64,000 nt of DNA from Spongisporangium articulatum (GTDB lineage: Bacteria; Actinomycetota; Actinomycetes; Actinomycetales; Kineosporiaceae): the NCBI RefSeq assembly GCF_044465595.1, contig NZ_JBITLV010000003.1, positions 62,001-126,000 of the forward strand, read 5' to 3'. Of this stretch, positions 15,463-23,722 are shown one piece after another. Within the stretch, counting starts at the first letter, position 1. The number at the start of each line of letters is the position of its first letter. Under the pieces are notes generated by a model. That model searched no databases and was not told where the DNA came from. It worked only from the letters and a program-made list of their open reading frames with translations. The position numbers and the translations under genes were made by a program.

Positions 15463-17792
15463 CCACGACAGCAACCTCCCGGACCGCACCCACCGCAGAG
15501 CTGGTCCGCACCTTCGCCGAGCTCGGGGTGCACGACACCTCGGTCGCGGGCGGCAAGGGCGCCAACCTCGGTGAACTCACGCGGGCGGGTTTCCCCGTGC
15601 CGCCCGGGTTCGTCGTCACCGCGGGCGCCTACCTGCGCACCCTCGACGAGGCGGGGATCCGGCGTGGTCTGCTGGACGACGCCGCCGCCCCACCGCTGGA
15701 CGACCCCGCCGCGCTCGACGCCCTGGCCCGGGGCCTCCAGGCCCGCATCCGGGCGGTCGCGCTGCCGTCGGACCTCGAGGCGGCCGTCCTCGCCCAGTAC
15801 CGGGAGCTGGGCGCGCCCGACGTCGCCGTCCGGTCCTCGGCCACCGGTGAGGACACCGGCGGGACGTCGTTCGCCGGCATGAACGAGACGTTCACCGACG
15901 TCCGCGGCGAGGCCGCCCTGCTGGCCATGCTGCGCGAGTGCTGGGCGTCGGCCTACGGGGCCCGGGTGATCGCGTACCGCGCGAGCCAGGGGGTCGCCGA
16001 CGAACCCGCCGTGGCCGTCGTCGTCCAGCGGATGGTCCACTCCGAACGGTCGGGCGTGATGTTCTCGGCCGACCCGGCGACCGGTGACCGGGGCCACGTG
16101 GTCGTCGAGGGCGCCTTCGGCCTGGGCGAGGTCGTGGTCGGCGGTCAACTCGTCCCGGACACCTACGTTCTCGACAAGTCCGGGCCCCGGCTCCTCGAGG
16201 TCCGGATCGGGTACAAGACGCACCGCATCGTCGCGGGTCCCAGCGGCGCCGACGTGCGTGAGGAGCTCGACCCCGACACCGCCACCCGCCGTGTCCTGAG
16301 CGACGAGGAGGCCGTCGACCTGGCCCGGCTCGCCCTGCGCGTCGAGCAGCACTACGGCGCGCCGCAGGACATGGAGTGGGCGATCGAGGGCGGGCGCACC
16401 TACCTGGTCCAGTCCCGGCCGATCACCACGTTGGACGGGCGGCCCGAGACCCCGGCCGAGGCCGCCCCGCGTTACCGCCTGGTCGCCGGGCAGGGCGCCT
16501 CCCCGGGCACCGCGTCCGGTCGGGTGCGGGTGCTCACGTCCCTGGAACAGGCCGTGCGCTTCCAGGACGGCGAGATCCTCGTCGCCCCCATGACCTCTCC
16601 CGACTGGCTGCCGATCATGCGACGGGCCGCCGCGCTGGTCACCGACGGGGGAGGCAGCACGTGCCACGCCGCCATCGTCAGCCGCGAACTCGGCGTGCCC
16701 TGCGTGGTCGGGACCCGCACCGCCACTCACGTCCTGCACGACGGTCAGGAGGTCACCGTCGACGGGCGCCGCGGCTTCGTCGAGGCCGGGCGGGCACCGG
16801 TCGCCCCGGCGTCGGCCACGGTCGCCGCGGTCGCCGCGGGGACGCCGGACGCCGGACGGACGGGCGAGCCCGCGGTCCAGGCCACGGCCACCCGGTTGTA
16901 TGTGAACCTGGCGATGGCCGACCACGCCGAGGAGGTGGCCGCCCAGCCCGTGGACGGCGTGGGGCTGGTGCGGGCCGAGTTCATGCTGACGGACGCCCTG
17001 GGCGGACGGCACCCGAAGCAGCTGCTGGCCGACGGGCACGGCGACGAGTTCGTGGAACGCCTGGCGGCGCAGCTGCTGCGGATCACCCGACCGTTCGCGC
17101 CGCGGCCCGTCGTCTACCGCACGACCGACTTCCGCAGCAACGAGTTCCGTGGCCTGGCCGGTGGCGAGGCCTACGAACCGGCCGAGGCCAATCCGATGAT
17201 CGGCTACCGCGGCTGCTACCGCTACGTGCGCGACCCGGAGGTCTTCCAGCTGGAGCTGGCCGCCCTCGCGCGCGTGCACGAGGAGACGCCGAACCTCCAG
17301 CTGATGATCCCGTTCGTGCGCACCCGCTGGGAGCTGGAGGCGTGCCTGGCGCTGATCGACGCCAGCCCCCTGGGACGCCGTCGCGGCCTCAAGCGGTGGG
17401 TGATGGCGGAGGTGCCGTCGGTGGCCTACTGGCTGCCGACGTACGCCGCCCTGGGCATCGACGGCGTCTCGATCGGTTCCAACGACCTCACCCAGTTGGT
17501 GCTCGGGGTCGACCGTGACTCCGAGACGTGCCAGGAACTCTTCGACACCGCCGATCCCGCGGTGCTCGACACGATCAGCCGGATCATCCACGCCTGCCAC
17601 GACCACGGGCTGACCTCGTCGCTGTGCGGCCAGGCGCCGTCGAACGACCCCCGTTTCGCGGAATTCCTCGTCCGGGAAGGCATCACGTCGATCTCGGTGA
17701 ACCCGGACGCGGTGCCCGCGACCCGGCGCGCGATCGCCGCCGCCGAACGCGCCGTCCTCCTGGAGGCGGCCCGGGCCGGGAGCCGGCCGTGA
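15459..17792 (+). CDS. ppsA: Phosphoenolpyruvate synthase
   Basis: A 777-residue PEP synthase (pyruvate, ATP and water to PEP, AMP and Pi). The ATP-grasp-like N-domain begins GGKGANLGEL and carries RSSATGEDT; the swivelling domain has the phospho-His in GGSTCHAAIVSREL (His403); the C-terminal TIM barrel ends with GVDRDS and the catalytic Cys723 in SSLCGQAPS. The ATG lies in an ATGA overlap with the Rv1733c-like gene, and its stop overlaps the next gene (GTGA). With PFL, aldolase and PEPCK in this window it suggests gluconeogenic flux from C3 or C2 compounds while energy is low, or PEP cycling in dormancy. Confidence 0.93.
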   Translation: MTTTATSRTAPTAELVRTFAELGVHDTSVAGGKGANLGELTRAGFPVPPGFVVTAGAYLRTLDEAGIRRGLLDDAAAPPLDDPAALDALARGLQARIRAVALPSDLEAAVLAQYRELGAPDVAVRSSATGEDTGGTSFAGMNETFTDVRGEAALLAMLRECWASAYGARVIAYRASQGVADEPAVAVVVQRMVHSERSGVMFSADPATGDRGHVVVEGAFGLGEVVVGGQLVPDTYVLDKSGPRLLEVRIGYKTHRIVAGPSGADVREELDPDTATRRVLSDEEAVDLARLALRVEQHYGAPQDMEWAIEGGRTYLVQSRPITTLDGRPETPAEAAPRYRLVAGQGASPGTASGRVRVLTSLEQAVRFQDGEILVAPMTSPDWLPIMRRAAALVTDGGGSTCHAAIVSRELGVPCVVGTRTATHVLHDGQEVTVDGRRGFVEAGRAPVAPASATVAAVAAGTPDAGRTGEPAVQATATRLYVNLAMADHAEEVAAQPVDGVGLVRAEFMLTDALGGRHPKQLLADGHGDEFVERLAAQLLRITRPFAPRPVVYRTTDFRSNEFRGLAGGEAYEPAEANPMIGYRGCYRYVRDPEVFQLELAALARVHEETPNLQLMIPFVRTRWELEACLALIDASPLGRRRGLKRWVMAEVPSVAYWLPTYAALGIDGVSIGSNDLTQLVLGVDRDSETCQELFDTADPAVLDTISRIIHACHDHGLTSSLCGQAPSNDPRFAEFLVREGITSISVNPDAVPATRRAIAAAERAVLLEAARAGSRP

Positions 17793-18559
17793 GCACCGAC
17801 CGGGCCGACCGGGCCGACCCAGCCGGCGGGGCCGCCGCCCGGCGCGGCGGGTACGTCGTCGGCGCGCTGATCAACGCGGTCCTGCTGTACCTCGTGGAGG
17901 TGAACCCGGGCTGGGACGCCGTCCCGTTCCTCACCGCCGACACGGAGCGGGTCATCGGCTGGGTCGACGCCGGCCTCGTGGCGGGCGTCGTGACCAACCT
18001 GCTGTGGATCGCGCACGACGGACGCCGGTTCAAGGCCCTGTGCGGGCTGGTCACCTCCGTCATCGGGGCAATGGGCTCGGCGCGCATCCTCGCGGTCTTC
18101 CCGTTCGACCTCGACCAGCCGTGGAGAGGCGTGGTCGTCGTCCTGCTGGTGATCGGCGTCGCGGGTTCGGCGATCGGTTTCCTGACGAGCCTCGGCCAGC
18201 TGGTCTCCCCCGGTCGGCACCCCCAAACCATTGACTCACACCATCTCTCGGAAGGTACGACCATGAGCGACGAAGCCCCCACGCCGACCCCCGAGTCGCC
18301 CGAGGACCAGCTCCGCCGGGCCGCCCTGGCCCGGTTGAAGAAGAAGCGTGACTTCCAGGGCCACCTCCTGGCCTACGTGATGGTGAACGCCCTGCTGATC
18401 GTCATCTGGGCCACCGCGACCCCCCACACCTTCTTCTGGCCCGTCTTCCCGCTCTTCGGCTGGGGTATCGGGGTGGCCTTCAACGCCTGGGACGTCTACT
18501 CACCCGGCCCGTCCGAGGCCCAGGTCCAGGCCGAGATGGCCCGGATCGCCCGGCGCTGA
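17789..18559 (+). CDS. Fused membrane protein: four-helix N-part plus 2TM-domain C-part
   Basis: A continuous 256-residue frame. Residues about 15-145 hold four hydrophobic helices (such as GYVVGALINAVLLYLVEV and GVVVVLLVIGVAGSAIGFL); the rest matches the small 2TM domain family (RLKKKRDFQGHLLAYVMVN, then FPLFGWGIGVAFNAWDVY). No stop separates the parts, yet an internal ATG at 18263 (residue 159) has a strong RBS (GGAAGG), and the 40-residue-free spacer before it looks intergenic. Either the upstream stop was lost and both a fusion and a separate 2TM protein are made, or this is a true fusion. The GTG start overlaps the ppsA stop. Function unknown. Confidence 0.7.
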   Translation: MSTDRADRADPAGGAAARRGGYVVGALINAVLLYLVEVNPGWDAVPFLTADTERVIGWVDAGLVAGVVTNLLWIAHDGRRFKALCGLVTSVIGAMGSARILAVFPFDLDQPWRGVVVVLLVIGVAGSAIGFLTSLGQLVSPGRHPQTIDSHHLSEGTTMSDEAPTPTPESPEDQLRRAALARLKKKRDFQGHLLAYVMVNALLIVIWATATPHTFFWPVFPLFGWGIGVAFNAWDVYSPGPSEAQVQAEMARIARR

Positions 18560-18589
18560 GTCGCGGCCGGAGACGGAGAGGTGTCGACG

Positions 18590-19030
18590 ATGCGTTGGAA
18601 CCGGGTACTGGCCGCGATCGAGCTCCTGGTCGCCGCGGCCGCCGTCTACGGCGGGGTCGGCCTGGCCTGGGACAACCGGCTGGGGATGCTCGACTCCTGG
18701 CTGGCCGGCTCGCCGTTCCACTCATGGCTGTGGCCCGGCGTCCTGCTGCTGCTCGTCGTCGCGGCCCCCATGACGGTCGCGGCGGTGCTGGAGCTGCGCG
18801 CCTCACCCTGGGCCGCGCCCGCCTCACTGGCCGCGGGCGGCGCTCAGGTGGCCTGGATCGCCGCACAGCTGTACGTGTTCCAGCTCTACCACGTGCTCCA
18901 GCCGGTCATGCTCGGTTTCGGCCTGCTGGTCATGGCCCTGGCGCTGTGGGCGCACCGGACGGAACCGGCCCTCGGCCCCGTCGCACGCCTCTCCGGCCGG
19001 GATCTGGTGCGCGGGAGGTCGTGGCGATGA
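18590..19030 (+). CDS. Hypothetical four-helix membrane protein
   Basis: A 146-residue protein with four predicted helices (about 6-22, 46-68, 74-98, 104-122) and little soluble sequence. I do not recognise a family. ATG 18590 lies eight bases after GGAGAGG; GTG 18581 is an alternative. The stop overlaps the next start (ATGA). Its place between ppsA, the 2TM protein, another membrane protein and a USP gene suggests it is expressed as part of the dormancy-type operon from 14863. Confidence 0.7.
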   Translation: MRWNRVLAAIELLVAAAAVYGGVGLAWDNRLGMLDSWLAGSPFHSWLWPGVLLLLVVAAPMTVAAVLELRASPWAAPASLAAGGAQVAWIAAQLYVFQLYHVLQPVMLGFGLLVMALALWAHRTEPALGPVARLSGRDLVRGRSWR

Positions 19031-19902
19031 GTCAGCTACATCTCCACGAGGACCGCCGGGCCCGGCCGCGGGCGGGGCGGGCGCCGTCCTGGCTGAGCCT
19101 GGCCCTGGTGGCGCCCGCCGCCCCGGCGGCGGCCCTGACGCTCGTGCGGCCCTCTCTCCTGCACGGCAACCCGGCCATGAACGGCTCAGCCCGGGGCACG
19201 GCCCTCGTGCTGCTGCTGCTCGGGCTGCCCTGTCTCGTCCTGGTCGCGACGAGGACCCCCGCCGTCGCGTGGCTGCGACCGGTGTGGTTGGGGGTGCTGG
19301 GCTACGTGCTCTACCAGTGCGTGCTGTTCCTGTTCGCCACCCCGTTCAACGAGCTGTTCCTGCTGTACACCAGCATGACGGCGCTGACCCTGGCGGCGCT
19401 CGTCACCCTGACCGCCTCGGTGGACACGAAAGCCGTTGCGGACCGCTGGCGTTCGCCGGGCGCTGCTCGAGGCCTCGCTGCGTTCCTCGGGGTGCTCGTG
19501 GTCGCGAATACCGCGATCTGGCTGTCGGACGTCGTCCCCGGGCTGGCGCACGCCGACGCCCCGCAGTTCCTGGTCGGGACCGGACTGACGACGAACCCCA
19601 TCTACGTGCAGGACTTCTCGTTCTGGTTGCCGCTGGGCGTGCTGACCGTCGTCCTGCTCTGGCGGTCCCGTCCGTGGGGTGTGGTCCTGGGCGGCGCGTA
19701 CCTGGCGATGTGGACCCTCGAGGGCGTGTCGGTCGCGGTGGACCAGTGGTTCGGCTCCCGCGCGGACCCGAGCTCCCCGGTCGTGGCGTCGTCGATGGTC
19801 GCGCCCTTCCTGGTCCTGGCCGCCCTGACCCTGGTCGCCCTGATCACCTACCTGCGCGTGTTCACCCGAGCCCGCACCGACCTCATCGGAGGAACACCAT
19901 GA
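19027..19902 (+). CDS. Hypothetical polytopic membrane protein
   Basis: A 291-residue protein with about eight hydrophobic segments, among them WLGVLGYVLYQCVLFLFATP, MTALTLAALVTL and GLAAFLGVLVVANTAIWL. I recognise no catalytic motif. An Asp/Glu-containing loop (DVVPGLAHADAPQF) and a Trp-rich late helix (GVVLGGAYLAMWTLEGVSV) are notable. The ATG overlaps the upstream stop and the TGA overlaps the USP start (ATGA), so coupling to the stress protein is tight. No reaction can be given. Confidence 0.75.
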   Translation: MSQLHLHEDRRARPRAGRAPSWLSLALVAPAAPAAALTLVRPSLLHGNPAMNGSARGTALVLLLLGLPCLVLVATRTPAVAWLRPVWLGVLGYVLYQCVLFLFATPFNELFLLYTSMTALTLAALVTLTASVDTKAVADRWRSPGAARGLAAFLGVLVVANTAIWLSDVVPGLAHADAPQFLVGTGLTTNPIYVQDFSFWLPLGVLTVVLLWRSRPWGVVLGGAYLAMWTLEGVSVAVDQWFGSRADPSSPVVASSMVAPFLVLAALTLVALITYLRVFTRARTDLIGGTP

Positions 19903-20807
19903 CCGAGAACAGCAATGCCGCGGACACCCGACCGGTCGTCGTCGGGTACGACGGCTCCGCGAGCGCCGGCCGCGCCGTCGCGTGGGCCGCCGGCGAGGCC
20001 CGGCAGCGCGGGGTACGTCTGGACGTCGTCCACGCCGCCCAGTACGCGTTCGTCGCCGGCCCCTTGGGCACCGGGCCGTACCCCGACGCCGTCTTCGAGA
20101 AGGAACGGCAGGCACTGCTGGACGCCGCCCGCGAACTCGCGCTCGAGACGGCCCCCGGCCTCGAGGTGGCCACGCACGACGTGATCGCCGGCCCGGTCAC
20201 GACGCTGACCGAGCGGTCGAAGCAGGCCCAGCTTCTCGTTCTCGGCACCCGCGGGCCGAACGAGCTCGAAGCCCTGGTCCTCGCCTCGACGGCCTACGCG
20301 GTGGCCGCCCATGCCGCCTGCCCCGTGGTCGTCGTGCGCGGCGAGCACGACCGGCCGCTCGGTCCGGACCGGCCGGTACTGGTCGGCGTCGACGGTTCGG
20401 AGGCCTCGATGCGAGCCGTCCGGTTCGCGGCCGATGTCGCGGCGCGAGCCGGCGCCCGACTCGCCGTCGTCGCCGTCTACCCGGAGTTCTTCGCTCCCGG
20501 GTGGTCCGACGTCGCACCGCACCGCGACCACCTCGACGACTGGTCGTCCGACGAGGCGATCCGGGCCGAGGCCCAGTCGGTGATCGTGGCCGCTGCGCAG
20601 GCGGCGCGCGAACGGCACCCCGATCTGGCCGTGGACGCCGAGACCACCCACGGGCGTCCGGCCCTCGGGCTCGCCCGCGCCGCACACGCCGCGGCCCTCC
20701 TCGTCGTCGGCAGCCGAGGTCGCGGAGCGTTCACGGGACTGGTGCTCGGCTCCGTCAGCCACGGGTTGCTGCACATCGCACCCTGCCCCGTCGCCGTCGT
20801 CCGCTGA
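19899..20807 (+). CDS. Tandem universal stress protein
   Basis: A 302-residue two-domain USP similar to the one at 7042. Domain one runs from PVVVGYDGSA to GTRGPNELEALVLAS; domain two from VLVGVDGSEASMRAV to GSRGRGAFTGLVLGSVSHGL, with the G-x2-G-x9-G-S ATP-type loop intact in domain two and degenerate in domain one. ATG 19899 overlaps the upstream stop and follows GGAGG. It is in the operon from 14863 and precedes the aldolase gene by 37 bp. Role as for Rv1996/Rv2623-like proteins: nucleotide-sensing growth control, inferred. Confidence 0.92.
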   Translation: MTENSNAADTRPVVVGYDGSASAGRAVAWAAGEARQRGVRLDVVHAAQYAFVAGPLGTGPYPDAVFEKERQALLDAARELALETAPGLEVATHDVIAGPVTTLTERSKQAQLLVLGTRGPNELEALVLASTAYAVAAHAACPVVVVRGEHDRPLGPDRPVLVGVDGSEASMRAVRFAADVAARAGARLAVVAVYPEFFAPGWSDVAPHRDHLDDWSSDEAIRAEAQSVIVAAAQAARERHPDLAVDAETTHGRPALGLARAAHAAALLVVGSRGRGAFTGLVLGSVSHGLLHIAPCPVAVVR

Positions 20808-20844
20808 CGGGACGCCCTCAGATCCGTACCCAGAGGTGACGACC

Positions 20845-21747
20845 ATGACGAGAGCAGCCATCGACCAGGTGGGGCTGGACACCGGAAAACAGGCCCGCCT
20901 GCACGACATCCTGTACCGCAACGGCCTACGCAACGGCACGGCGATCTTCCTGCCCTACGACCAGGGCCTGGAACACGGACCGCGGGACTTCTTCGCCAAT
21001 CCGGCCGCCTCGGACCCGCGCTACGTGCTCGACCTGGCCGTCGAGGGCGGCTTCAACGGCGTCGTCCTCCAGATCGGCCTGGCCGAGAAGTTCTTCGCGG
21101 AGTACGCGGGCGAGATCCCGCTCGTCCTGAAGTTGAACGGCAAGACCGACATCCCGCCCGACGGCGAGGCGCTGTCACCACTGCACGCGAGCGTGGAGGA
21201 CGCGGTCCGGCTCGGCGCGCACGCCGTCGGCTACACGTTGTACGTCGGAACGCCCGCCGTGGAGAGCGATTTCGCCCAGTACCGCCAGGTCCGGGCTGAC
21301 GCTCGTCGGTTGGGCATGCCCCTCATCGTCTGGGCCTACCCCCGCGGTTCGGCGATCGAGGCCAAGGGCGGCAAGGACTCGTTCTACGCAGTCGACTACG
21401 CGGCCCGCACCGCCTCGGAACTCGGTGCGGACGTCGTCAAGGTGAACTTCCCGCACCCCGAGAAGCGGGAACACGTCAAGGCCGAGTACGACACCGGGTT
21501 CAGCGCACGGCAGGCCATCGACGCGGTCGTCCGCTCCGCGAACCGGACCATGCTGCTGGTCTCCGGTGGCACGCGGGCCGGGGACGAGGCGATGCTCGAG
21601 AAGGCCCGGCAGTCGATGGAGGCCGGGGCCACCGGCCTGATCTTCGGCCGCAACGTCTGGCAGCGGGAGCACGACGAGAGCCTGCGTTTCGTCGAGCGGC
21701 TGCGCGGCATCCTCGAGAAGTTCCCGGTGCCGGCCCGCTCCCGGTGA
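20845..21747 (+). CDS. Class I fructose-bisphosphate aldolase (DhnA type)
   Basis: A 300-residue archaeal/DhnA-type aldolase that interconverts fructose-1,6-bisphosphate with dihydroxyacetone phosphate and glyceraldehyde-3-phosphate. Motifs: LPYDQGLEHGP, VLKLNGKTD, the Schiff-base Lys region DVVKVNFP, and the phosphate loop LLVSGGTRAG followed by GATGLIFGRNVWQR. ATG 20845 lies behind AGAGGTGA; GTG 20836 would add three residues. In DhnA-type enzymes some members also dephosphorylate FBP; this cannot be told here. It closes the ppsA operon, matching a gluconeogenic direction. Confidence 0.9.
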   Translation: MTRAAIDQVGLDTGKQARLHDILYRNGLRNGTAIFLPYDQGLEHGPRDFFANPAASDPRYVLDLAVEGGFNGVVLQIGLAEKFFAEYAGEIPLVLKLNGKTDIPPDGEALSPLHASVEDAVRLGAHAVGYTLYVGTPAVESDFAQYRQVRADARRLGMPLIVWAYPRGSAIEAKGGKDSFYAVDYAARTASELGADVVKVNFPHPEKREHVKAEYDTGFSARQAIDAVVRSANRTMLLVSGGTRAGDEAMLEKARQSMEAGATGLIFGRNVWQREHDESLRFVERLRGILEKFPVPARSR

Positions 21748-21779
21748 GCACCGGTGAAGGCCCCGGTCGGTGGCGGCGC

Positions 21780-22571
21780 TCAGGTGGTGCGCAGACCGCG
21801 GGCCCGGAAGATCTCCCGGGCCCGGTCCAGCTCCGCGGGGGTGGGCTGCGGCGTCTTCGCCAACCGGTAGGGCAGACCCAGCGCCGCGTACTTGGGCACC
21901 CCCAGCCGGTGGTAACCCAGGACGTCGACCCGCTCCACGTTGGGCAGGCCGGCGACGATGTCGGCCACGCCCTCGACGTTCGCCTCGCCGTCCGTGAGCC
22001 CGGGCACGAGCACGAACCGGACCCAGGCGGGGCGGCCCAGCTCGGCCAGCCGGTGGGCGAACCGCAGGGTCGGGGCCAGGTCCTGGCCCGTCACCCGGCG
22101 GTACAGGTCCGGGTCCGACGACTTGATGTCGAGCAGGACCAGGTCGGTGTCGAGCAGCAACTGGTCGGAGGCCAGCGCCCCGAGGAAGCCCGACGTGTCG
22201 ACGGCCGTGTGCAGACCCAGCGCCCGGGCCCGGTGCAGGAGGGCCGCGGTGAAGGCCGGCTGGGCGAGCGGTTCGCCGCCGGTGACCGTGAGGCCGCCGC
22301 CGGTGGCGGCGAGCATGTCCCGGTAGCGCCACAACCGCTCGGCCACCTCCCCGAGCGGGGTCAGCCGCCCGCCGGAGGGCAGCCACGTGTCCGGGTTCTC
22401 GCAGTACTGGCAGCGCAGCGGGCAGCCGGCCAGGAAGACCGACAGGCGCATCCCGGGCCCGTCCACACCGTGCGAGACGTCCCACGAGTGGACGTAGCCG
22501 GTGACGGCGCACCCCTGCCGGTCGTCGTCGACGGGCACGGGGACGGGATCGTTGAGCGGTATGAGCGTCAC
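21780..22571 (-). CDS. pflA: Pyruvate formate-lyase-activating enzyme
   Basis: A 263-residue radical SAM protein that installs the glycyl radical on PFL. The iron-sulfur motif is CPLRCQYC (CxxxCxxC, about residues 50-57), the SAM-binding GGEPL follows (about 100), and the VDTSGF and LLDIKSSDPDLY segments match activases. The GTG start overlaps the DUF1003 stop (GTGA), so it is translated after that gene from the promoter at 23012-23056, separate from pflB but under the same type of box. It converges with the aldolase gene; 32 bp separate their stops. Confidence 0.93.
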   Translation of the reverse strand: MTLIPLNDPVPVPVDDDRQGCAVTGYVHSWDVSHGVDGPGMRLSVFLAGCPLRCQYCENPDTWLPSGGRLTPLGEVAERLWRYRDMLAATGGGLTVTGGEPLAQPAFTAALLHRARALGLHTAVDTSGFLGALASDQLLLDTDLVLLDIKSSDPDLYRRVTGQDLAPTLRFAHRLAELGRPAWVRFVLVPGLTDGEANVEGVADIVAGLPNVERVDVLGYHRLGVPKYAALGLPYRLAKTPQPTPAELDRAREIFRARGLRTT

Positions 22572-23005
22572 GAGCGGTCCCCTGTCGCGGTCAGGGCGTC
22601 CGGCTCGTCCCGATGCTCGAGCAGGCTGCGGTGCAGGTCGAGGGCGAGCTGGTGGACGGCCCGGGTGATCTCGGTGTTCAGCTTCAGTTCGAGTTCCTGC
22701 TCGACGAACTCGTGATCGGCCTTGGCCTGCTGGAAGGCCGCCTGCCGGTTCTGGCCGATCATCACGAACGTGGACAGGAAGATCGCCTCGAGCGACACCA
22801 CGAGGGTCAGCTTCGGCCAGGGGTCGTGCTCGACCAGGAGCATCCAGGTCGCGAACCAGACGACGTGCACGTAGACGAACGGCATGGAGCCCGCGAACGC
22901 GGTGATCCGGTCGGCGAGCCGTAGCTGGGCGTCGGCGGTGCGTGCCGCCGACATGGACCGGACGACCGGATGCTGGCCCGGGCGACGCCGCGACTGCTCG
23001 CTCAT
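22568..23005 (-). CDS. DUF1003 membrane protein
   Basis: A 145-residue protein of the DUF1003 family: DRITAFAGSMPFVYVHVVWF helix, then the motif DPWPKLTLVVSLEAIFLSTFVMI and a C-terminal coiled region (NRQAAFQQAKADHEF...ELELKLNTEI). Two membrane spans are expected; function unknown. The upstream frame could start at GTG 23071, but ATG 23005 fits a leaderless transcript from CACCCT seven bases away. It is co-transcribed with pflA. The linkage with a PFL activase is unusual and may point to a membrane role in low-oxygen growth. Confidence 0.82.
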   Translation of the reverse strand: MSEQSRRRPGQHPVVRSMSAARTADAQLRLADRITAFAGSMPFVYVHVVWFATWMLLVEHDPWPKLTLVVSLEAIFLSTFVMIGQNRQAAFQQAKADHEFVEQELELKLNTEITRAVHQLALDLHRSLLEHRDEPDALTATGDRS

Positions 23006-23011
23006 GGGAAC

Positions 23012-23056
23012 AGGGTGGACGCAGACCTGCTCGCCCCGACAGGGACGAAGGTCCGC
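23012..23056 (-). promoter_or_regulatory. DosR-type box and -10 for DUF1003-pflA, leaderless
   Basis: AGGGACGAAGGTCCGC at 23041-23056. CACCCT (23017-23012, minus strand) starts 31.5 bp from the box centre, and the first base of ATG 23005 is where transcription would begin. The box lies only 22 bp past the end of the DevR-like gene. Confidence 0.6.
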
Positions 23057-23077
23057 ACCTGCGGGGACCACGTAGCG

Positions 23078-23722
23078 TCAGGGGTGGGAACGGGTCAGGA
23101 GCTTGTTGGCCAGCACCGCCGCCTGGGTGCGTCGTTCGAGCCCCAGCTTCGCGAGCAGGTTCGAGACGTAGTTCTTGATGGTCTTCTCGGCGAGGTGCAT
23201 CTGTTCGCCGATCTGCCGGTTCGTCAGACCCTCCGCGATCAGCTCGAAGATCCGCCGCTCCTGCGGGGTCAGCGTCGCCAGTTCCTCCGGGTCGTCGTCA
23301 CCGCCGTGACGGATCCGTTCCAGCACCTGTTCCGTGACGGCCGGGTCGAGCAGGCTCTGCCCGGCTGCGACCCGCCGGACCGCGTCGACGAGGTCACCGC
23401 CGCGGATCTGTTTGAGCACGTACCCGGACGCGCCGGCGAGGATGGCGCTGAACAGCGCCTCGTCGTCCGAGAAGGAGGTCAGGATGAGGGCCCGGATGCG
23501 GGGGTCGACCGAGCGGATGCTGCGACACACATCGATGCCGCTGCCGTCGGGCAGCCGGTTGTCGAGCACCGCCACGTCGGGGCGCAGCGCCGGGATCCGG
23601 CGCGTCGCCTCCTGCGCCGACCCCGACTCCCCCACGACGGTGATGTCGCCCTGGGCCTCCAGCATGGCGGTGAGTCCCTGACGCACGACCTCGTGGTCGT
23701 CGAGCAGGAATACCTTGATCAC
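23078..23722 (-). CDS. devR: DevR/DosR-like NarL-family response regulator
   Basis: A 214-residue regulator. The receiver domain (IKVFLLDDHEVVRQGL) carries Asp54 in VAVLDNRLPDG, the switch Thr in ILTS and Lys in YVLKQI. The LuxR-type HTH ends LAEKTIKNYVSNLLAKLG; the Lys and Asn residues that contact DNA in M. tuberculosis DevR (KTVKNY) are the same here, and ERRTQAAV follows. Length and spacing match DevR closely. The GTG start overlaps the stop of the upstream USP gene (GTGA). The operon starts at a bidirectional box at 24697, implying autoregulation. It most likely binds the 16-bp boxes listed here after phosphorylation by the DevS-like kinase at 27879. Confidence 0.9.
   Translation of the reverse strand: MIKVFLLDDHEVVRQGLTAMLEAQGDITVVGESGSAQEATRRIPALRPDVAVLDNRLPDGSGIDVCRSIRSVDPRIRALILTSFSDDEALFSAILAGASGYVLKQIRGGDLVDAVRRVAAGQSLLDPAVTEQVLERIRHGGDDDPEELATLTPQERRIFELIAEGLTNRQIGEQMHLAEKTIKNYVSNLLAKLGLERRTQAAVLANKLLTRSHP

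Noticed and set aside
18221..18262. Separate promoter or box before the 2TM part
   Set aside because: TTGACT at 18231 has no -10 at a normal distance and no DosR-type box is present; only the RBS is convincing.
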